A stretch of DNA of 64,000 nucleotides from DATKQD01 sp050695655 (GTDB taxonomy: Bacteria; Chloroflexota; JAJPGV01). The stretch lies in contig JBOGTU010000077.1 of the NCBI GenBank assembly GCA_050695655.1, forward strand, positions 40,179-104,178, read 5' to 3'. Below the pieces are notes generated by a model. It was not told the origin of the DNA. It did no database searches and saw only the letters and a list, made by a program, of their open reading frames with translations. The translations under genes and the position numbers were made by a program. Of the stretch, positions 48,416-57,893 are shown in pieces; the first letter of the stretch is position 1, and the number at the start of each line of letters is the position of its first letter.

Positions 48416-50779
48416 TCAGGCCGCGATGTGGACCGGGAACCGCAGCGGCCCGCCCGGCAGCCGCTGAAGTGTGGCCAGGTTGTACATGCCCAGCTCCACA
48501 GTCCAGTCTCCTGGCGGCACGGCCACGCTGCGCGGATCGTCCACCACGTCACCCCGGCGCCAGGCCGACGTGGGGAAGGCACCACCCCGCGGCTGGCCAT
48601 CGGCCTGGGCAGCCAGCTTGCCCGCGCCATTCAGCACGTGCACGTAAACGGTGTAATCCTTGGCTGGCGTTGCTGTGGCCTGCCAGCGCAGGTCCAGCGT
48701 GAGCTGCCCGCGCTGGGCAGACCAGCCATACGCTGCCAGCGTGATGCCGTCGCCCAGGGCCAGGTGAGTGGGGGTGAGACTGGGATTGGGTACTGGAGCT
48801 GGGGGCGCCACGACGATGGGCCCCAGCAGCAGGCTGCCACTGGGCAGCGTTCTGCCGCCGCCGTCCACCAGGCTCTGGCGCACGGCGCCGAAGTCGTCGT
48901 ACACGCCGATCTCGAGCCGATAGGCGCCTGGCGGCAGCGTCGCGGGCAGCGGTAAATTCAGCCACTGCACCACGTCTTCGCCCGCCAGCCAGTTGGTAGA
49001 AGGCAGCAGCGGCCGGTCCACCTCAGCCACGGCCACGCCCGCGGCGTTGATGAGATGGCCAAAAAGCGTGTACTGCAGATCCGCGGGACGCCGGCCCCCG
49101 GGCCAGGTCCACGAGACGCTCGCCCCGAGCACCCGCTGGCCGGGCACCAGCCGTTTGGGCGCGTAGAACGCATCGAGGTGCACGCCGTTGCTCGCCTGCA
49201 GGCCCAGCCCGCGGCTGAGCAAAGCCCCCAGCACCGGGCGCACCTGAGCAGCGCCAAGGACGTAGCCGCGGATGGCATCGCCCTCACCCGCGAGATGGTT
49301 CACGTATCTCTGCTGGGCCGTGAAGTGCGCTTGCAGAAAGTGCGCCGTGTCCGTATCGCCCGCCATGGTGACGTACAGCGCGGGTGGATCGCCCACGGGT
49401 GGCGCCGCGAACTCGGGCGAGCGGTAATCATCCAGCCAGAACACGTCCAACCCGGCGCGGCGCAGAACCGAGCTCATCACGTCGGAGGGGTCGAGGTCGC
49501 CGTCCACGTACACCCGGTGCACGCCTGCCTTCGCCGCCAGCGCCTCCAGGCTGGCGGCTGTGCTGAACGTCTGCTGATAGGGCAGGCCATAGTCGTTGTG
49601 GATGTAGTAGCCGGGGATGACGGCGAAGAAGATGCCGGCCATGGCCAGCGCGTTTGCCACCAGCACGGCCAGCAGCGGCAGCCCCACGCGGGGCCACCAG
49701 CGATCCAGCAGCAGGCCGGTGAACAGCGCCGGCAGCGGCAGCACCGTGGTGAAGTAGTAGGGGTACAGCGCCACGGAATGCCGGGCGAACAGCGCCACCG
49801 GCAGCAGCAGCCACAGCAGCAGCAGGCCGTGCAGCAGTGCCTTGTCGGCCGGCCCCGAGCGCACCGCCCGGACCAGGCGCAGCACAACCAGGCCCGCGCC
49901 CGCGGCGAAGAGCGCCATCTCCAGATACAGCAGCACGGCTTCGATGCCGGCTGTCGAATCGAACACGGAGCCCGCTTGCCCGGCGATAGTCTGGAAGCCC
50001 TTGTGCGTGGCCATGGTCAGCGCCCCCACCACGCTGGCCAGGTCCAGGCTGGCGTGTCCACCACTCACCCCTCGGAAAGCGTTGTTGTAAGGCACGACGA
50101 TGCCCAACAGATATCGATAGGAGAGCACGCCCCAGAGAGCCAGCCCTGCCAGCAGCGGCCACGGCCGCAGCCGCCGCCAGCCGATGGCGAGGACGATGGC
50201 GGCCGTGGCCAGCAGCATGAGGCCCAGGATGTAGACCTGGGTGAGGATGGCCAGCCACAGGAACAGCAGCACCAGGTCGTACCAGCGGCCACGCAGCAGC
50301 CAGCGAGCAGCGGCCCAGAAGAACAAGATTTGGAAGGGCACCAGCAGGTCCTGCGCCTGCATGCGCCGGGCGAAAATGATGGCCCAGGAGTTGACCGCGA
50401 AGAGCAGCGCGGCGATGAGCGCTGGGCGCTGGCCGAAGAACTCGCGGGCGAAGCGCTGCAGCGCCCACACACCCACCACATTGAGCAGCGCCACCGTCAC
50501 CGCGCCGCCGAGCGCGGAGCGCACCAGCGCCGCGGGCAGCAGCATGAGGTACACCTGGAACGGGCCATTGCCTATGCCGATGGAGGACTTGATGCCCTGC
50601 AGTGGCAGCTGATGCGTCGCCAACGCCCGCAGGGCGGCGGACCAGAGGCGATCGTCGTCCGAGCCGTACTGCCCGTACCGCAGCTCGAACAGCCGCAGGA
50701 ACGCGGCCAGCAGGAGCACGCTGGCCAGCGCCAGGGCTCCCCGCGTGGGACCGGCGAGCACACGCCGGCCGCCGATCAT
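48416..50779 (-). CDS. Multi-pass membrane glycosyltransferase (PMT/GT39-like)
   Basis: A 787-residue polytopic protein. About twelve hydrophobic helices fill residues 15-400. The first periplasmic loop carries the acidic motif YGSDDDRLWSAALRAL expected of GT-C enzymes that use lipid-linked sugars. The C-terminal 380 residues are soluble and beta-rich (LYVTMAGDTDTAHFLQ, TLFGHLINAAGVAVAEVDRPLLPS, WLNLPLPATLPPGAYRLEIGVYDDFG), resembling surface Ig-like modules seen in Chloroflexota GT39 proteins. A role in protein or envelope glycosylation is inferred. ATG 50779 is 8 nt after TATCCT (50788-50793, minus strand). No partner genes are adjacent. Confidence 0.82.
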   Translation of the reverse strand: MIGGRRVLAGPTRGALALASVLLLAAFLRLFELRYGQYGSDDDRLWSAALRALATHQLPLQGIKSSIGIGNGPFQVYLMLLPAALVRSALGGAVTVALLNVVGVWALQRFAREFFGQRPALIAALLFAVNSWAIIFARRMQAQDLLVPFQILFFWAAARWLLRGRWYDLVLLFLWLAILTQVYILGLMLLATAAIVLAIGWRRLRPWPLLAGLALWGVLSYRYLLGIVVPYNNAFRGVSGGHASLDLASVVGALTMATHKGFQTIAGQAGSVFDSTAGIEAVLLYLEMALFAAGAGLVVLRLVRAVRSGPADKALLHGLLLLWLLLPVALFARHSVALYPYYFTTVLPLPALFTGLLLDRWWPRVGLPLLAVLVANALAMAGIFFAVIPGYYIHNDYGLPYQQTFSTAASLEALAAKAGVHRVYVDGDLDPSDVMSSVLRRAGLDVFWLDDYRSPEFAAPPVGDPPALYVTMAGDTDTAHFLQAHFTAQQRYVNHLAGEGDAIRGYVLGAAQVRPVLGALLSRGLGLQASNGVHLDAFYAPKRLVPGQRVLGASVSWTWPGGRRPADLQYTLFGHLINAAGVAVAEVDRPLLPSTNWLAGEDVVQWLNLPLPATLPPGAYRLEIGVYDDFGAVRQSLVDGGGRTLPSGSLLLGPIVVAPPAPVPNPSLTPTHLALGDGITLAAYGWSAQRGQLTLDLRWQATATPAKDYTVYVHVLNGAGKLAAQADGQPRGGAFPTSAWRRGDVVDDPRSVAVPPGDWTVELGMYNLATLQRLPGGPLRFPVHIAA

Positions 50780-50850
50780 CGCCCAAGAGGATAGCAGCGA
50801 CTGGTACCGCGGGCCTCGTTGCCGGCGCCTTGATGTGGCCGGAGGAGCAG

Positions 50851-51804
50851 TCAGCGCGTGGTGAGCCAGCGGCTGGCCATCACCGCGGCCGTGGCGCCAT
50901 CGCCCGCGGCAGCGGTGAGGAGTGACACCGAGCCCTGGCGAATGTCGCCCGCGGCGAAAACGCCCGGCAGCGAAGTCTGCAGTGAAGCGTCCACAACCAC
51001 GTGGCCGCCGCCATCCAATTCCACACAGCCCTCGAGAAAGGCGGTGTTCGGCGCCAGACCGGCGAAGACGAACACTCCTGCCACTGGCAGCGTTCGGGGA
51101 CCTTCACCCGCTACGGCCAGCCGCACGCCTCGCACCGTCCGGCTTTCCGCCGCCGACTCACGCTCGCCGGTCCCAAGGATCTCCAACACGTCGCAACCGG
51201 CCAGCAGTGTGACATTGGCCATTCCGGCCAGGCGCTTCTGGGCCGCGGCGCGCGCACGAGGCGGCGTCACGCGCAGGAGCACCCACACCCTGGCAGCGTG
51301 GGCGGCCAGCACGGCCGCCTCGTCCAGGGCGGAATCGCCACCGCCCACCACGCACACCTCCTTGCTGGCGAAGAGCGGCCCATCGCACGAGGCGCAGTGG
51401 GATATGCCCCGGCCCAGCAAATCCGCCTCGCCCGGCACATCAAGCTCGCGGAACGCCGACCCGACGGCCAGCACCACGGCGCGCGCGGCGAGCGTACGCT
51501 CGTCGCAGGCCACATCCCAGTGGTCGCCCTGGCGTGCCAGCCCGAGCACCGAGTCCATCACAAACCGCGCGCCCGCCGCCTCCGCCTGCTCCTGCACCAG
51601 CGGCCCCAGCTCGTAGCCGGCGATGCCGCGCGGGAAGCCAGGGAAGTTTCCCACCGCCTCCACATTCAACACCTGCCCGCCCGAGGCCATGCGCTCGATC
51701 ACGACCGTGTCGAGCCCCAGCTCCGCCGCCGTGAGCGCGGCAGTCAGCCCGGCCAGGCCAGCACCCACGATGGCCAGGTCTACCGCGTCAGCCAGCGGCA
51801 TCAC
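50851..51804 (-). CDS. trxB: Thioredoxin-reductase-like FAD/NAD(P) disulfide oxidoreductase
   Basis: A 317-residue flavoprotein. FAD site: DLAIVGAGLAGLTAALTAAELGLDTVVIE. The redox pair is in SHCASCDGPLFASKEVCVVGGGDSALDEAAVLA, which also holds the NADPH-site glycines. The C-terminal FAD motif is PGVFAAGDIRQGSVSLLTAAAGDGATAAV. CxxC is CASC, where thioredoxin reductases usually have CATC. No thioredoxin gene is adjacent, so it may serve a thioredoxin elsewhere or another low-molecular-weight disulfide. GTG 51804 and ATG 51801 are both possible starts. Confidence 0.85.
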   Translation of the reverse strand: MMPLADAVDLAIVGAGLAGLTAALTAAELGLDTVVIERMASGGQVLNVEAVGNFPGFPRGIAGYELGPLVQEQAEAAGARFVMDSVLGLARQGDHWDVACDERTLAARAVVLAVGSAFRELDVPGEADLLGRGISHCASCDGPLFASKEVCVVGGGDSALDEAAVLAAHAARVWVLLRVTPPRARAAAQKRLAGMANVTLLAGCDVLEILGTGERESAAESRTVRGVRLAVAGEGPRTLPVAGVFVFAGLAPNTAFLEGCVELDGGGHVVVDASLQTSLPGVFAAGDIRQGSVSLLTAAAGDGATAAVMASRWLTTR

Positions 51805-52009
51805 TCAACCGTCGATCCGGGCATCCAACACCCTCTCGCGTCGCCGCCGCTGCCACTCAACCAGCTTACGGCACGAAAGCCTGTCGCGCCCCCCTTCGCC
51901 AAGGCCCATTCCTTGCTGGAAGGCAGGTGATGTTGACGCCTGCCAGCGACAAGACGCGCCGGCTCCCTTCGTGAGCTGGGCGCTTCGAGGCCAGCCCACC
52001 TTCCCGCCA

Positions 52010-52372
52010 ATGGAGGTGCACGTGCTGGTGGTTGACGATGAGCCGGTTATTCGTGGCCTGCTCGTCACCATCCTGCAAGATGCTGGCTACGTCGTGGATG
52101 AGGCTGGCAACGGCGCGGAAGCGCTCCAGAAGGTGCAGACGTCGCTGCCCAATGCGATCGTCCTGGATTTGCTGATGCCGGTGATGGACGGGTTCCAGTT
52201 CCTGGAGCACTGTCGGCTGCTCCCCGGCTGTGAGCAGCTGCCCATCGTGGTCCTGTCGGCCAGCCATGTCGTCCTGAGTGACGAGCGCGTCCGGGCCTTC
52301 GTGAAAAAGCCATTCGATCTGAACGTCTTCGTCGCCGCGGTTGAGGCCGTCGTTCGCCCGGAAGGGCAGTGA
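52010..52372 (+). CDS. Stand-alone response regulator receiver protein
   Basis: CheY-like single receiver domain of 120 residues: the acidic pocket VLVVDDEPVIRG, phospho-acceptor Asp in AIVLDLLMPVMDGF (about residue 54), Ser in IVVLSAS and Lys in RAFVKKPFDL. There is no output domain. It precedes the CheB-CheR-histidine kinase gene by 101 nt on the same strand, so it is a likely phosphorylation partner. In-frame sequence upstream of ATG 52010 does not look coding. Confidence 0.88.
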   Translation: MEVHVLVVDDEPVIRGLLVTILQDAGYVVDEAGNGAEALQKVQTSLPNAIVLDLLMPVMDGFQFLEHCRLLPGCEQLPIVVLSASHVVLSDERVRAFVKKPFDLNVFVAAVEAVVRPEGQ

Positions 52373-52473
52373 CATGAAGGGGGGTGTGATAGCCTCTCGC
52401 AAGGGCAACCCCCTGATGAGAGGAATGCTCCCCGCCGGGGTCGAGATTGGGTAGGGCCTCGGAGAGAGGCAGT

Positions 52474-55400
52474 GTGAGTGCACGCCCCAGTTCGACCCAG
52501 GTGGTCCAACCGATGAGCCCTGTGGCCGAGACTGACCAGGTCGGCCAGCTCGTAGCCGTGGGGGCATCCGCGGGTGGAATCGAGGCCCTGGGCACGCTCC
52601 TGTCAATGCTGCCGGTCGACTTGCAAGCCGCGGTCGTCATCGCGCAGCACATCGACCCGTCCAAGATCAGCCACCTGCCGGAGATCCTGCAGCGCCAGAC
52701 CCCGCTGCGAGTGAAGAGTGTCTCGGAACGCGAACCGCTCCAAGCCGGAGTTGTGTACCTGGTGCCCGCGGACAGGCACGTGAGCATCACGGATCACGAG
52801 GTGAGCCTCTCAACGGACAGCCAGGAGCGGCCAAAACCGTCGGTCAATCTGCTGCTCAGCACGGCATCCCACACCTTCGGCGAGCGACTCGTGGCGGTGA
52901 TCCTCTCAGGCACCGGCTCCGATGGGGCGCTGGGTGCCGAATCCGTGAAGCGGGCTGGCGGCACTGTCATCATCCAGAACCCCGAAACGGCGCGCTATGG
53001 GTCGATGCCGCGTTCCCTGGCGCCCGGAGTGGTGGACATCGTGGCCGACCTGGAGGACATCGGCCCAATCATTGCGCAGCTGGTGGCCGGCGAGTACGAG
53101 GAGCCGTCCGAGGCAGACGCCGAGCGCGACGTGCAAGGCTTTTTGGAGGAGCTGCGGATCCGCCGAGGCATCGATTTCAACAGCTACAAGCCCGCCACCA
53201 TTCGGCGCCGGCTGCAGCGGCGACGGGCCGCGGTAGGGGCTGCCAACCTGCCGGCGTATCGCGCCTACCTTGACCAGCACCCGGAGGAAATAAACGAGCT
53301 CGTTCGGACCTTCCTGATCAAGGTCACGGACTTCTTCCGAGATCAGGAACTGTTCGCCTATCTCCGCGAGCGGCTCATCCCCCGCCTGGTCCTCGATTCC
53401 CGGCGGCGCAACAACCAGCTGCGTGTGTGGTCGGCTGGCTGCGCCACGGGGCAGGAGGCGTACTCGCTGGCCATCCTCATCGCCGAGGTTCTGGGCAACG
53501 ACATGGAGAGCTTTGGAGTCCGGGTGTTCGCCACCGATCTCGACGCTGAGGCGGTGGAGTTTGCGCGCCGGGGCGTCTACCCACAGTCCGCGGTGGAAGG
53601 GCTGCCGCGGGAGCTCATCGACCGGTACTTCTTCCAGATCGACGGCGAATATGAGGTGAACAAACGCATCCGCGGCAGGGTTATCTTTGGCGAGCACGAT
53701 CTCGGGCAACGCGCGCCGTTTCCGGGCATCGATCTCATCCTGTGCCGCAACGTGCTGATGTACTTCACACCGGAGCTGCAGAAGCGTGCGCTGCAGCTGT
53801 TTGCCTTTTCGCTGCGCGACGCGGGCGCCCTTGTCTTGGGCAAGGCCGAGACGATCAGCCCGCTGCCGGAGTTCTTCGGTTCGGAGGATCCACACCTGCA
53901 CGTGTACCACCGCCAGGGCGGCCATCATCTCATCCCCACGCTGGCGAGTGTCAGCCCAGGCAGCGCCGTGCGTTCGCCGGTGGCTCGGCCGGCGGCCGCG
54001 GCTGGCTCGGTCCACAGGTTTGAACGGGGAACGGCGCAGCCTCCGCAGCCCCGTTCCAGCTTCGACACGCTGCCGCTGGGCCTTGTCCTTGTGGACCGGC
54101 GCTACGACATCCGCGAGATCAACCCGGCGGCCCAACGGTTGCTGGACATCCACGTACCGGCCGAGGGCGAAGATCTGCTGCACCTGCTCACCAGCATCGA
54201 TGTCGCCCCGGTTCGCGGCGCGATCGACTCCGCTTTCCGGACTGGCCAGCCCGCGTCGGTCGAGGCGCTCCCCATTCCGGACCCCAGCAGTGGCACGAAC
54301 CGTTACTTGGAGATCATGTGCCATCCTGGCCAGGCGGCGCCGGGCGCGGCGGATGGCACCGTGGTGGTGACCGTCTGCGATGTCACGACCATCGTGCTGA
54401 GGCGCCAGACCGATCTGACCGCGAATGACCAGGGGGCGGAAGAGGCCGGCTCGCTCCAGACTCGTCTGGAGCAGTTGGTTGCCCGCGACCGAGAGCTGTC
54501 CGCCGCGAACGAGGCGCTGCTGCAGGTGAACCGTGAGCTTGTCGCCACGCGGGAAGAGCTGTCCGTCGACACCGCGGCGGCGCAATCGTCCACTGAGGAA
54601 GCGGAGACCCTCAACGAGGAACTGCACGCGACGAACGAAGAGCTTGAGACGCTCAACGAGGAAATGCAATCGACCATCGAAGAGCTCAACGCCACCAATG
54701 ACGATCTGACAGCCCGCACCCTCGAGCTGCAGCGTTTAAGCCAGGAACACGATGTCCAACGCCGCCAGCTCGCTGCCATGCTGGACAGTATTGGCGACGC
54801 GGTGATCGTATTGAACGGGCGCGGCGAGATCATCCTTACCAACGCGGCCTACCACCGGCTGTTCGGCGCCAGTCGCGAGCCATTCATCTCCACGCGGGCC
54901 GACGGCGAACCGGTTCCGCTGACCGACACAGTCCAGCAGCGCGCGCAGCGCGGCGAGATCTTCACAATGGAGTTCACGGCCACGAGCGTGGATGGCGAAC
55001 GGCGTTGGATGGAGGCCACCGCCTGCCCCATCCCGGCCGAAGCCGAACCGCGCAGCATTATCGCCATGCGTGACATCACCGACCGCAATCTGCGGCGGCT
55101 GCAGGAGCAGTTCCTGGCGACTGCCAGCCATGAGCTGCGCACCCCGTTGACCACACTGGGCGGCTATCTCCAACTGATCCAGCGCGAGCTGGCCAACCAG
55201 GCCGACATCACCCGCCTCAGCCAGAGCGCGGATATTGCCTATCGGGAGATGCGACGGCTCAGCCGGCTCACCGATGAGCTGGTCGATGCCGAGCGGTTGC
55301 GGACAGGTGTGCTCCGTCTGGAGCGGAAGCAGCTGGACCTGGTCAGCATCCTTCGCTTGGTTGTGCAAACCGTCCAGCCGTTGACCCAGGGGCAGGTCGT

Positions 55401-55812
55401 GCAATTGGAGATCGCTGCCGTTGCGCTGCCGGTCCAGGGCGATGCCGATCGGCTGGAGCAGGTGTTCTTAAACCTGTTGACGAATGCGATCACATACGCA
55501 CCTGGCACCGAGCGCATTGACCTGCGCGCTCGCCAACTCGATGGTCAGGCGGAGGTCCAGGTGCGGGACTACGGACCCGGGATCCCCGCCGGCAATCTGC
55601 CTCAGGTGTTCGATCGGTTCTATCGCGTGTCCACCGGCCGCCCTTCCGGAGGGATGGGCCTCGGCTTGTTCATCGCCTCTCAAATCGTGCAGGCGCACCA
55701 CGGCAGTATTGACGTCGCCTCGGAAGAAGGCTCCGGCACCACCTTCACGGTGCGTCTGCCGTCATCAACGGACGATGGGCCCGGTACTGGAAGGGTGGTT
55801 ATAACGCCGTAA
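52474..55812 (+). CDS. CheB-CheR-PAS-histidine kinase fusion protein
   Basis: Large soluble sensor of 1112 residues. CheB methylesterase domain (about 24-207) with all catalytic residues: Ser in VGASAGGIEAL, His in IAQHIDPS, Asp in SGTGSDGALG. CheR methyltransferase domain (about 219-479): ITDFFRD-type segment KVTDFFRDQELF, SAM site WSAGCATGQEAYS, and DLILCRNVLMYF. PAS-like domain (528-640), a long coiled coil (655-765) with TLNEELHATNEELETLNEEM, a second PAS (765-870), HisKA with phospho-His886 in ATASHELRTPL, and HATPase with N-, G1- and G2-box residues (LLTNAITYAPG, DYGPGIP, GMGLGLFI). GTG 52474 follows GGAGAGAGG. Such hybrids are typical of stress or light signalling rather than classical chemotaxis; the stimulus is unknown. 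Confidence 0.93.
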   Translation: MSARPSSTQVVQPMSPVAETDQVGQLVAVGASAGGIEALGTLLSMLPVDLQAAVVIAQHIDPSKISHLPEILQRQTPLRVKSVSEREPLQAGVVYLVPADRHVSITDHEVSLSTDSQERPKPSVNLLLSTASHTFGERLVAVILSGTGSDGALGAESVKRAGGTVIIQNPETARYGSMPRSLAPGVVDIVADLEDIGPIIAQLVAGEYEEPSEADAERDVQGFLEELRIRRGIDFNSYKPATIRRRLQRRRAAVGAANLPAYRAYLDQHPEEINELVRTFLIKVTDFFRDQELFAYLRERLIPRLVLDSRRRNNQLRVWSAGCATGQEAYSLAILIAEVLGNDMESFGVRVFATDLDAEAVEFARRGVYPQSAVEGLPRELIDRYFFQIDGEYEVNKRIRGRVIFGEHDLGQRAPFPGIDLILCRNVLMYFTPELQKRALQLFAFSLRDAGALVLGKAETISPLPEFFGSEDPHLHVYHRQGGHHLIPTLASVSPGSAVRSPVARPAAAAGSVHRFERGTAQPPQPRSSFDTLPLGLVLVDRRYDIREINPAAQRLLDIHVPAEGEDLLHLLTSIDVAPVRGAIDSAFRTGQPASVEALPIPDPSSGTNRYLEIMCHPGQAAPGAADGTVVVTVCDVTTIVLRRQTDLTANDQGAEEAGSLQTRLEQLVARDRELSAANEALLQVNRELVATREELSVDTAAAQSSTEEAETLNEELHATNEELETLNEEMQSTIEELNATNDDLTARTLELQRLSQEHDVQRRQLAAMLDSIGDAVIVLNGRGEIILTNAAYHRLFGASREPFISTRADGEPVPLTDTVQQRAQRGEIFTMEFTATSVDGERRWMEATACPIPAEAEPRSIIAMRDITDRNLRRLQEQFLATASHELRTPLTTLGGYLQLIQRELANQADITRLSQSADIAYREMRRLSRLTDELVDAERLRTGVLRLERKQLDLVSILRLVVQTVQPLTQGQVVQLEIAAVALPVQGDADRLEQVFLNLLTNAITYAPGTERIDLRARQLDGQAEVQVRDYGPGIPAGNLPQVFDRFYRVSTGRPSGGMGLGLFIASQIVQAHHGSIDVASEEGSGTTFTVRLPSSTDDGPGTGRVVITP

Positions 55813-55913
55813 GCGGCCCTCGCCCAGCCCGCCGCCGTGGGATTGCCCGGGAGTGAACGGACGCTCCTGGCCACCCCCACCCGGCCGCCGTGTTCCGGCT
55901 GAACGTCTCGCTG
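55807..55913. repeat. MITE-like repeat, family 2 (copy C)
   Basis: Begins with CGCCGTAAGCGGCC and contains GAACGGACGCTCC, then CACCCGGCCGCCGTGTTCCGG. Blocks occur in the same order as in the copies at 57894-58018 and 60411-60546. It overlaps the last bases of the kinase gene. The gap 55914-56065 holds nothing further that I recognise. Confidence 0.5.
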
Positions 55914-56065
55914 ATACCGAACTCCTGCCGGTTGGTCGACGACAGGCCTGCGCGAGCACGATGGATTGCCGGTTGGATTTTGCATCCGGTGAACACGCGC
56001 ATCGTTCGACTGCAAGGACGCGAATCGTGCTGGCTTCTTATGGATTTCCCTCGTCGGTAGACCCA

Positions 56066-56204
56066 TCCGGTTCCTTTCCCGACTGGGAGGGGCGGAGGTG
56101 AGGGCAGGGCCCCCATCGTTGTCGATCAACAGGCTCCTCATCCGCAGCTTCAACGTTCGCGTGGAACGCCCTCACCTTGCCTCTCCCAGTCGGGAGAGGA
56201 ACCG
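56066..56204. repeat. Two family 1 palindromic repeats in inverted orientation
   Basis: Forward copy 56066-56105 (GGTTCCTTTCCCGACTGGG, then a tail ending GAGGTGAGGGC) and reverse copy 56168-56204 (GCCCTCACCTTGCCTC, then TCCCAGTCGGGAGAGGAACC) face each other across about 62 nt. The arms could fold into a long imperfect stem. Noncoding. Confidence 0.65.
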
Positions 56205-56311
56205 CAATTGATGCGACGTTGCGTATGACGGACGCATGAGCTGCCTCCCTTTCGGGGAAGCTGAAGGTGACGTCCTCGCCAGGAGGCGCATCGCGCGGCC
56301 GTCTCGGCGGA

Positions 56312-56482
56312 TTACTCGCCTTTGCGGCGCCCCTTCTGCTTGTGCTGCTTGTTGACCGCGCGAGCAGCGACTTCTTCCGCTCGCTTGCCGTAACGGCCCG
56401 ATTCCTCGGCACTTTCTTTGATGTGCTCGTACTGGCGCTGCTCCTTGCTGCTCACACCAGCCACATGCTTCTTACCCGGCAC
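56312..56482 (-). CDS. Small basic conserved protein
   Basis: A 56-residue protein, too short for most gene-length cut-offs. GTG 56482 has AGGAGA 6 nt upstream. The sequence includes KEQRQYEHIKESAEESGRYG and KRAEEVAARAVNKQHKQKG and is rich in Lys, Arg and Glu. It resembles a widespread family of very small proteins ending in an AxxVNK helix and a basic tail, some of which are labelled plasmid-stabilisation or Rho-N-like in databases. No function is established. It is surrounded by noncoding repeats. Confidence 0.7.
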   Translation of the reverse strand: MPGKKHVAGVSSKEQRQYEHIKESAEESGRYGKRAEEVAARAVNKQHKQKGRRKGE

Positions 56483-56660
56483 TGCACTTCTCCTGCAACC
56501 GATGACCAAAATCGGCGCAAACACAGTGCCAGCTTTCCACCCGGGCAGCTGGGTCGGTGCCCCGCCCGTTACTCTGGGCCACCCTGTCCCGACGAGGAAG
56601 GGCATCCGCAAGGATTGGAACGCCGGCGAGAAATCACAGCCGAAAACGAAAGCGCGCGGC

Positions 56661-57860
56661 TCAGCGGCCCCAGAGGCGCTCCGAGGCGAGGCGCGCTCCC
56701 GCGGACATGGCCCGCAGCTTGGCCCACACAATCTCTTCGTGGCCCACGCGCGAGCCAATGCCGCAGTCGGTCCCAGTTTTCACGTTCTCGCGGCCGGCGA
56801 CGCCGGCGTAGTTCTGCAAGCGCTCGGCCACGGTTTCCGGGTGCTCCACCAGATCCGTCGCGTGCGCGATCACGCCCGGCATGAGCATGCGGCCCTCGGG
56901 CAGCTTCACGTCCTTCCACACCTGCCACTCCCACTCGTGCCGCACATTGGCCGCCTCGACGGAGTATTCCTGCGCGTTGATCTTCACGATCAGGTCGGCG
57001 ATGTGCTTGAGCTCAATGTCATTCACGTGCGGGCGGTGCCCGCTGCCCCAGCAGGTGTGGAAGCGCACCTGCTCGAGCGGCAGCCCCTCCAGCGAGTGGT
57101 TCAGCACCTCCACCGCGAAGGACAGGTACTTACGCAAATCTGCCAGGCTCCAGTCCGGGTAGAACGACCAGGTGGTGCAGAACTCCGGCTCATCCACCTG
57201 CAGCAGCAGCCCGGCGTCGGTAATGGCCTTGTACTCCTCGCGCAGGGCCTCCGCCACAGCCATCATGTACTGCTCTTCCGAGGCGTAGTGCTCGTTGCGC
57301 ACGCCGGCACCCAGGCTCAATGCGCCCAGGGCGGTGATGCAGCCCTCCACATTCTTGCCGGCGATGGCTGCCTTCAGGTTGGCTGTGTCCTGCTTGATAG
57401 CGTCTTGCCCGGTGTACTTCACCGGGCCCGAGCAGATGCGCGTGTTGCGGTTGTTCTGTGGCGGCATCTGGCCGGGGGTGCCGAAACCGGGGCGAATGGG
57501 GCCGCCTGAGCCCATCATCCACAGGCCCGATGCGTACGTGCCTGGGAACTCCAGCCGGTCGCGCTCGGCGGTGCCACCACGTTTGGGTTTGCTGTTGGGG
57601 TCGGCCGGGCGCGTCTCAAACCCGGTGACGCGCTCCTGGATGTAGCCGCCATAGCTGCCGGCTTTCACGTATTCGCCATCGTTCACCACGTCGATGCCAC
57701 ACTCGATCTGGCGGTCCACGATGTACTGCACGGCCGCGGGCAGCCGCCGGTGGTATTCTTCCGAGCCAGCCTGGCCGGTATCGATCAGCTCCTGGAGCTC
57801 GCGTGGGCGCGGCAGATTGCCAGCGTGAGATACGAGGATGCGATCCGTACTGTGCTTCAT
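56661..57860 (-). CDS. Core MetE-like (cobalamin-independent methionine synthase II family) methyltransferase
   Basis: A 399-residue TIM-barrel protein corresponding to the C-terminal catalytic half of MetE. The zinc site is visible: HxC in RFHTCWGSGHRPH, Glu in SVEAANVRHEWEW, and Cys in GTDCGIGS. Other blocks are ILVSHAGNLPRPREL, CGIDVVNDGEYVK and LLLQVDEPEF. It lacks the N-terminal folate-binding half of full MetE, so the methyl donor may be a corrinoid or another molecule. Related proteins include core-MetE and coenzyme-M/epoxide transferases. ATG 57860 is 6 nt after TATCGT (57867-57872, minus strand). Divergent from a paralogue. Confidence 0.82.
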   Translation of the reverse strand: MKHSTDRILVSHAGNLPRPRELQELIDTGQAGSEEYHRRLPAAVQYIVDRQIECGIDVVNDGEYVKAGSYGGYIQERVTGFETRPADPNSKPKRGGTAERDRLEFPGTYASGLWMMGSGGPIRPGFGTPGQMPPQNNRNTRICSGPVKYTGQDAIKQDTANLKAAIAGKNVEGCITALGALSLGAGVRNEHYASEEQYMMAVAEALREEYKAITDAGLLLQVDEPEFCTTWSFYPDWSLADLRKYLSFAVEVLNHSLEGLPLEQVRFHTCWGSGHRPHVNDIELKHIADLIVKINAQEYSVEAANVRHEWEWQVWKDVKLPEGRMLMPGVIAHATDLVEHPETVAERLQNYAGVAGRENVKTGTDCGIGSRVGHEEIVWAKLRAMSAGARLASERLWGR

Positions 57861-57893
57861 GCGTGCACGATACCCTACCTCGCACTCTGGACG

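Noticed and set aside
49055..50794. Plus-strand frame of about 580 codons rich in Gln, Arg and His
   Set aside because: Antisense to the membrane glycosyltransferase; it reflects Leu/Ala-rich helices read backwards.
52906..54669. Minus-strand frame of about 590 codons across the sensor kinase
   Set aside because: Antisense shadow of the CheB-CheR-PAS gene; no motif and no upstream promoter or ribosome-binding site.
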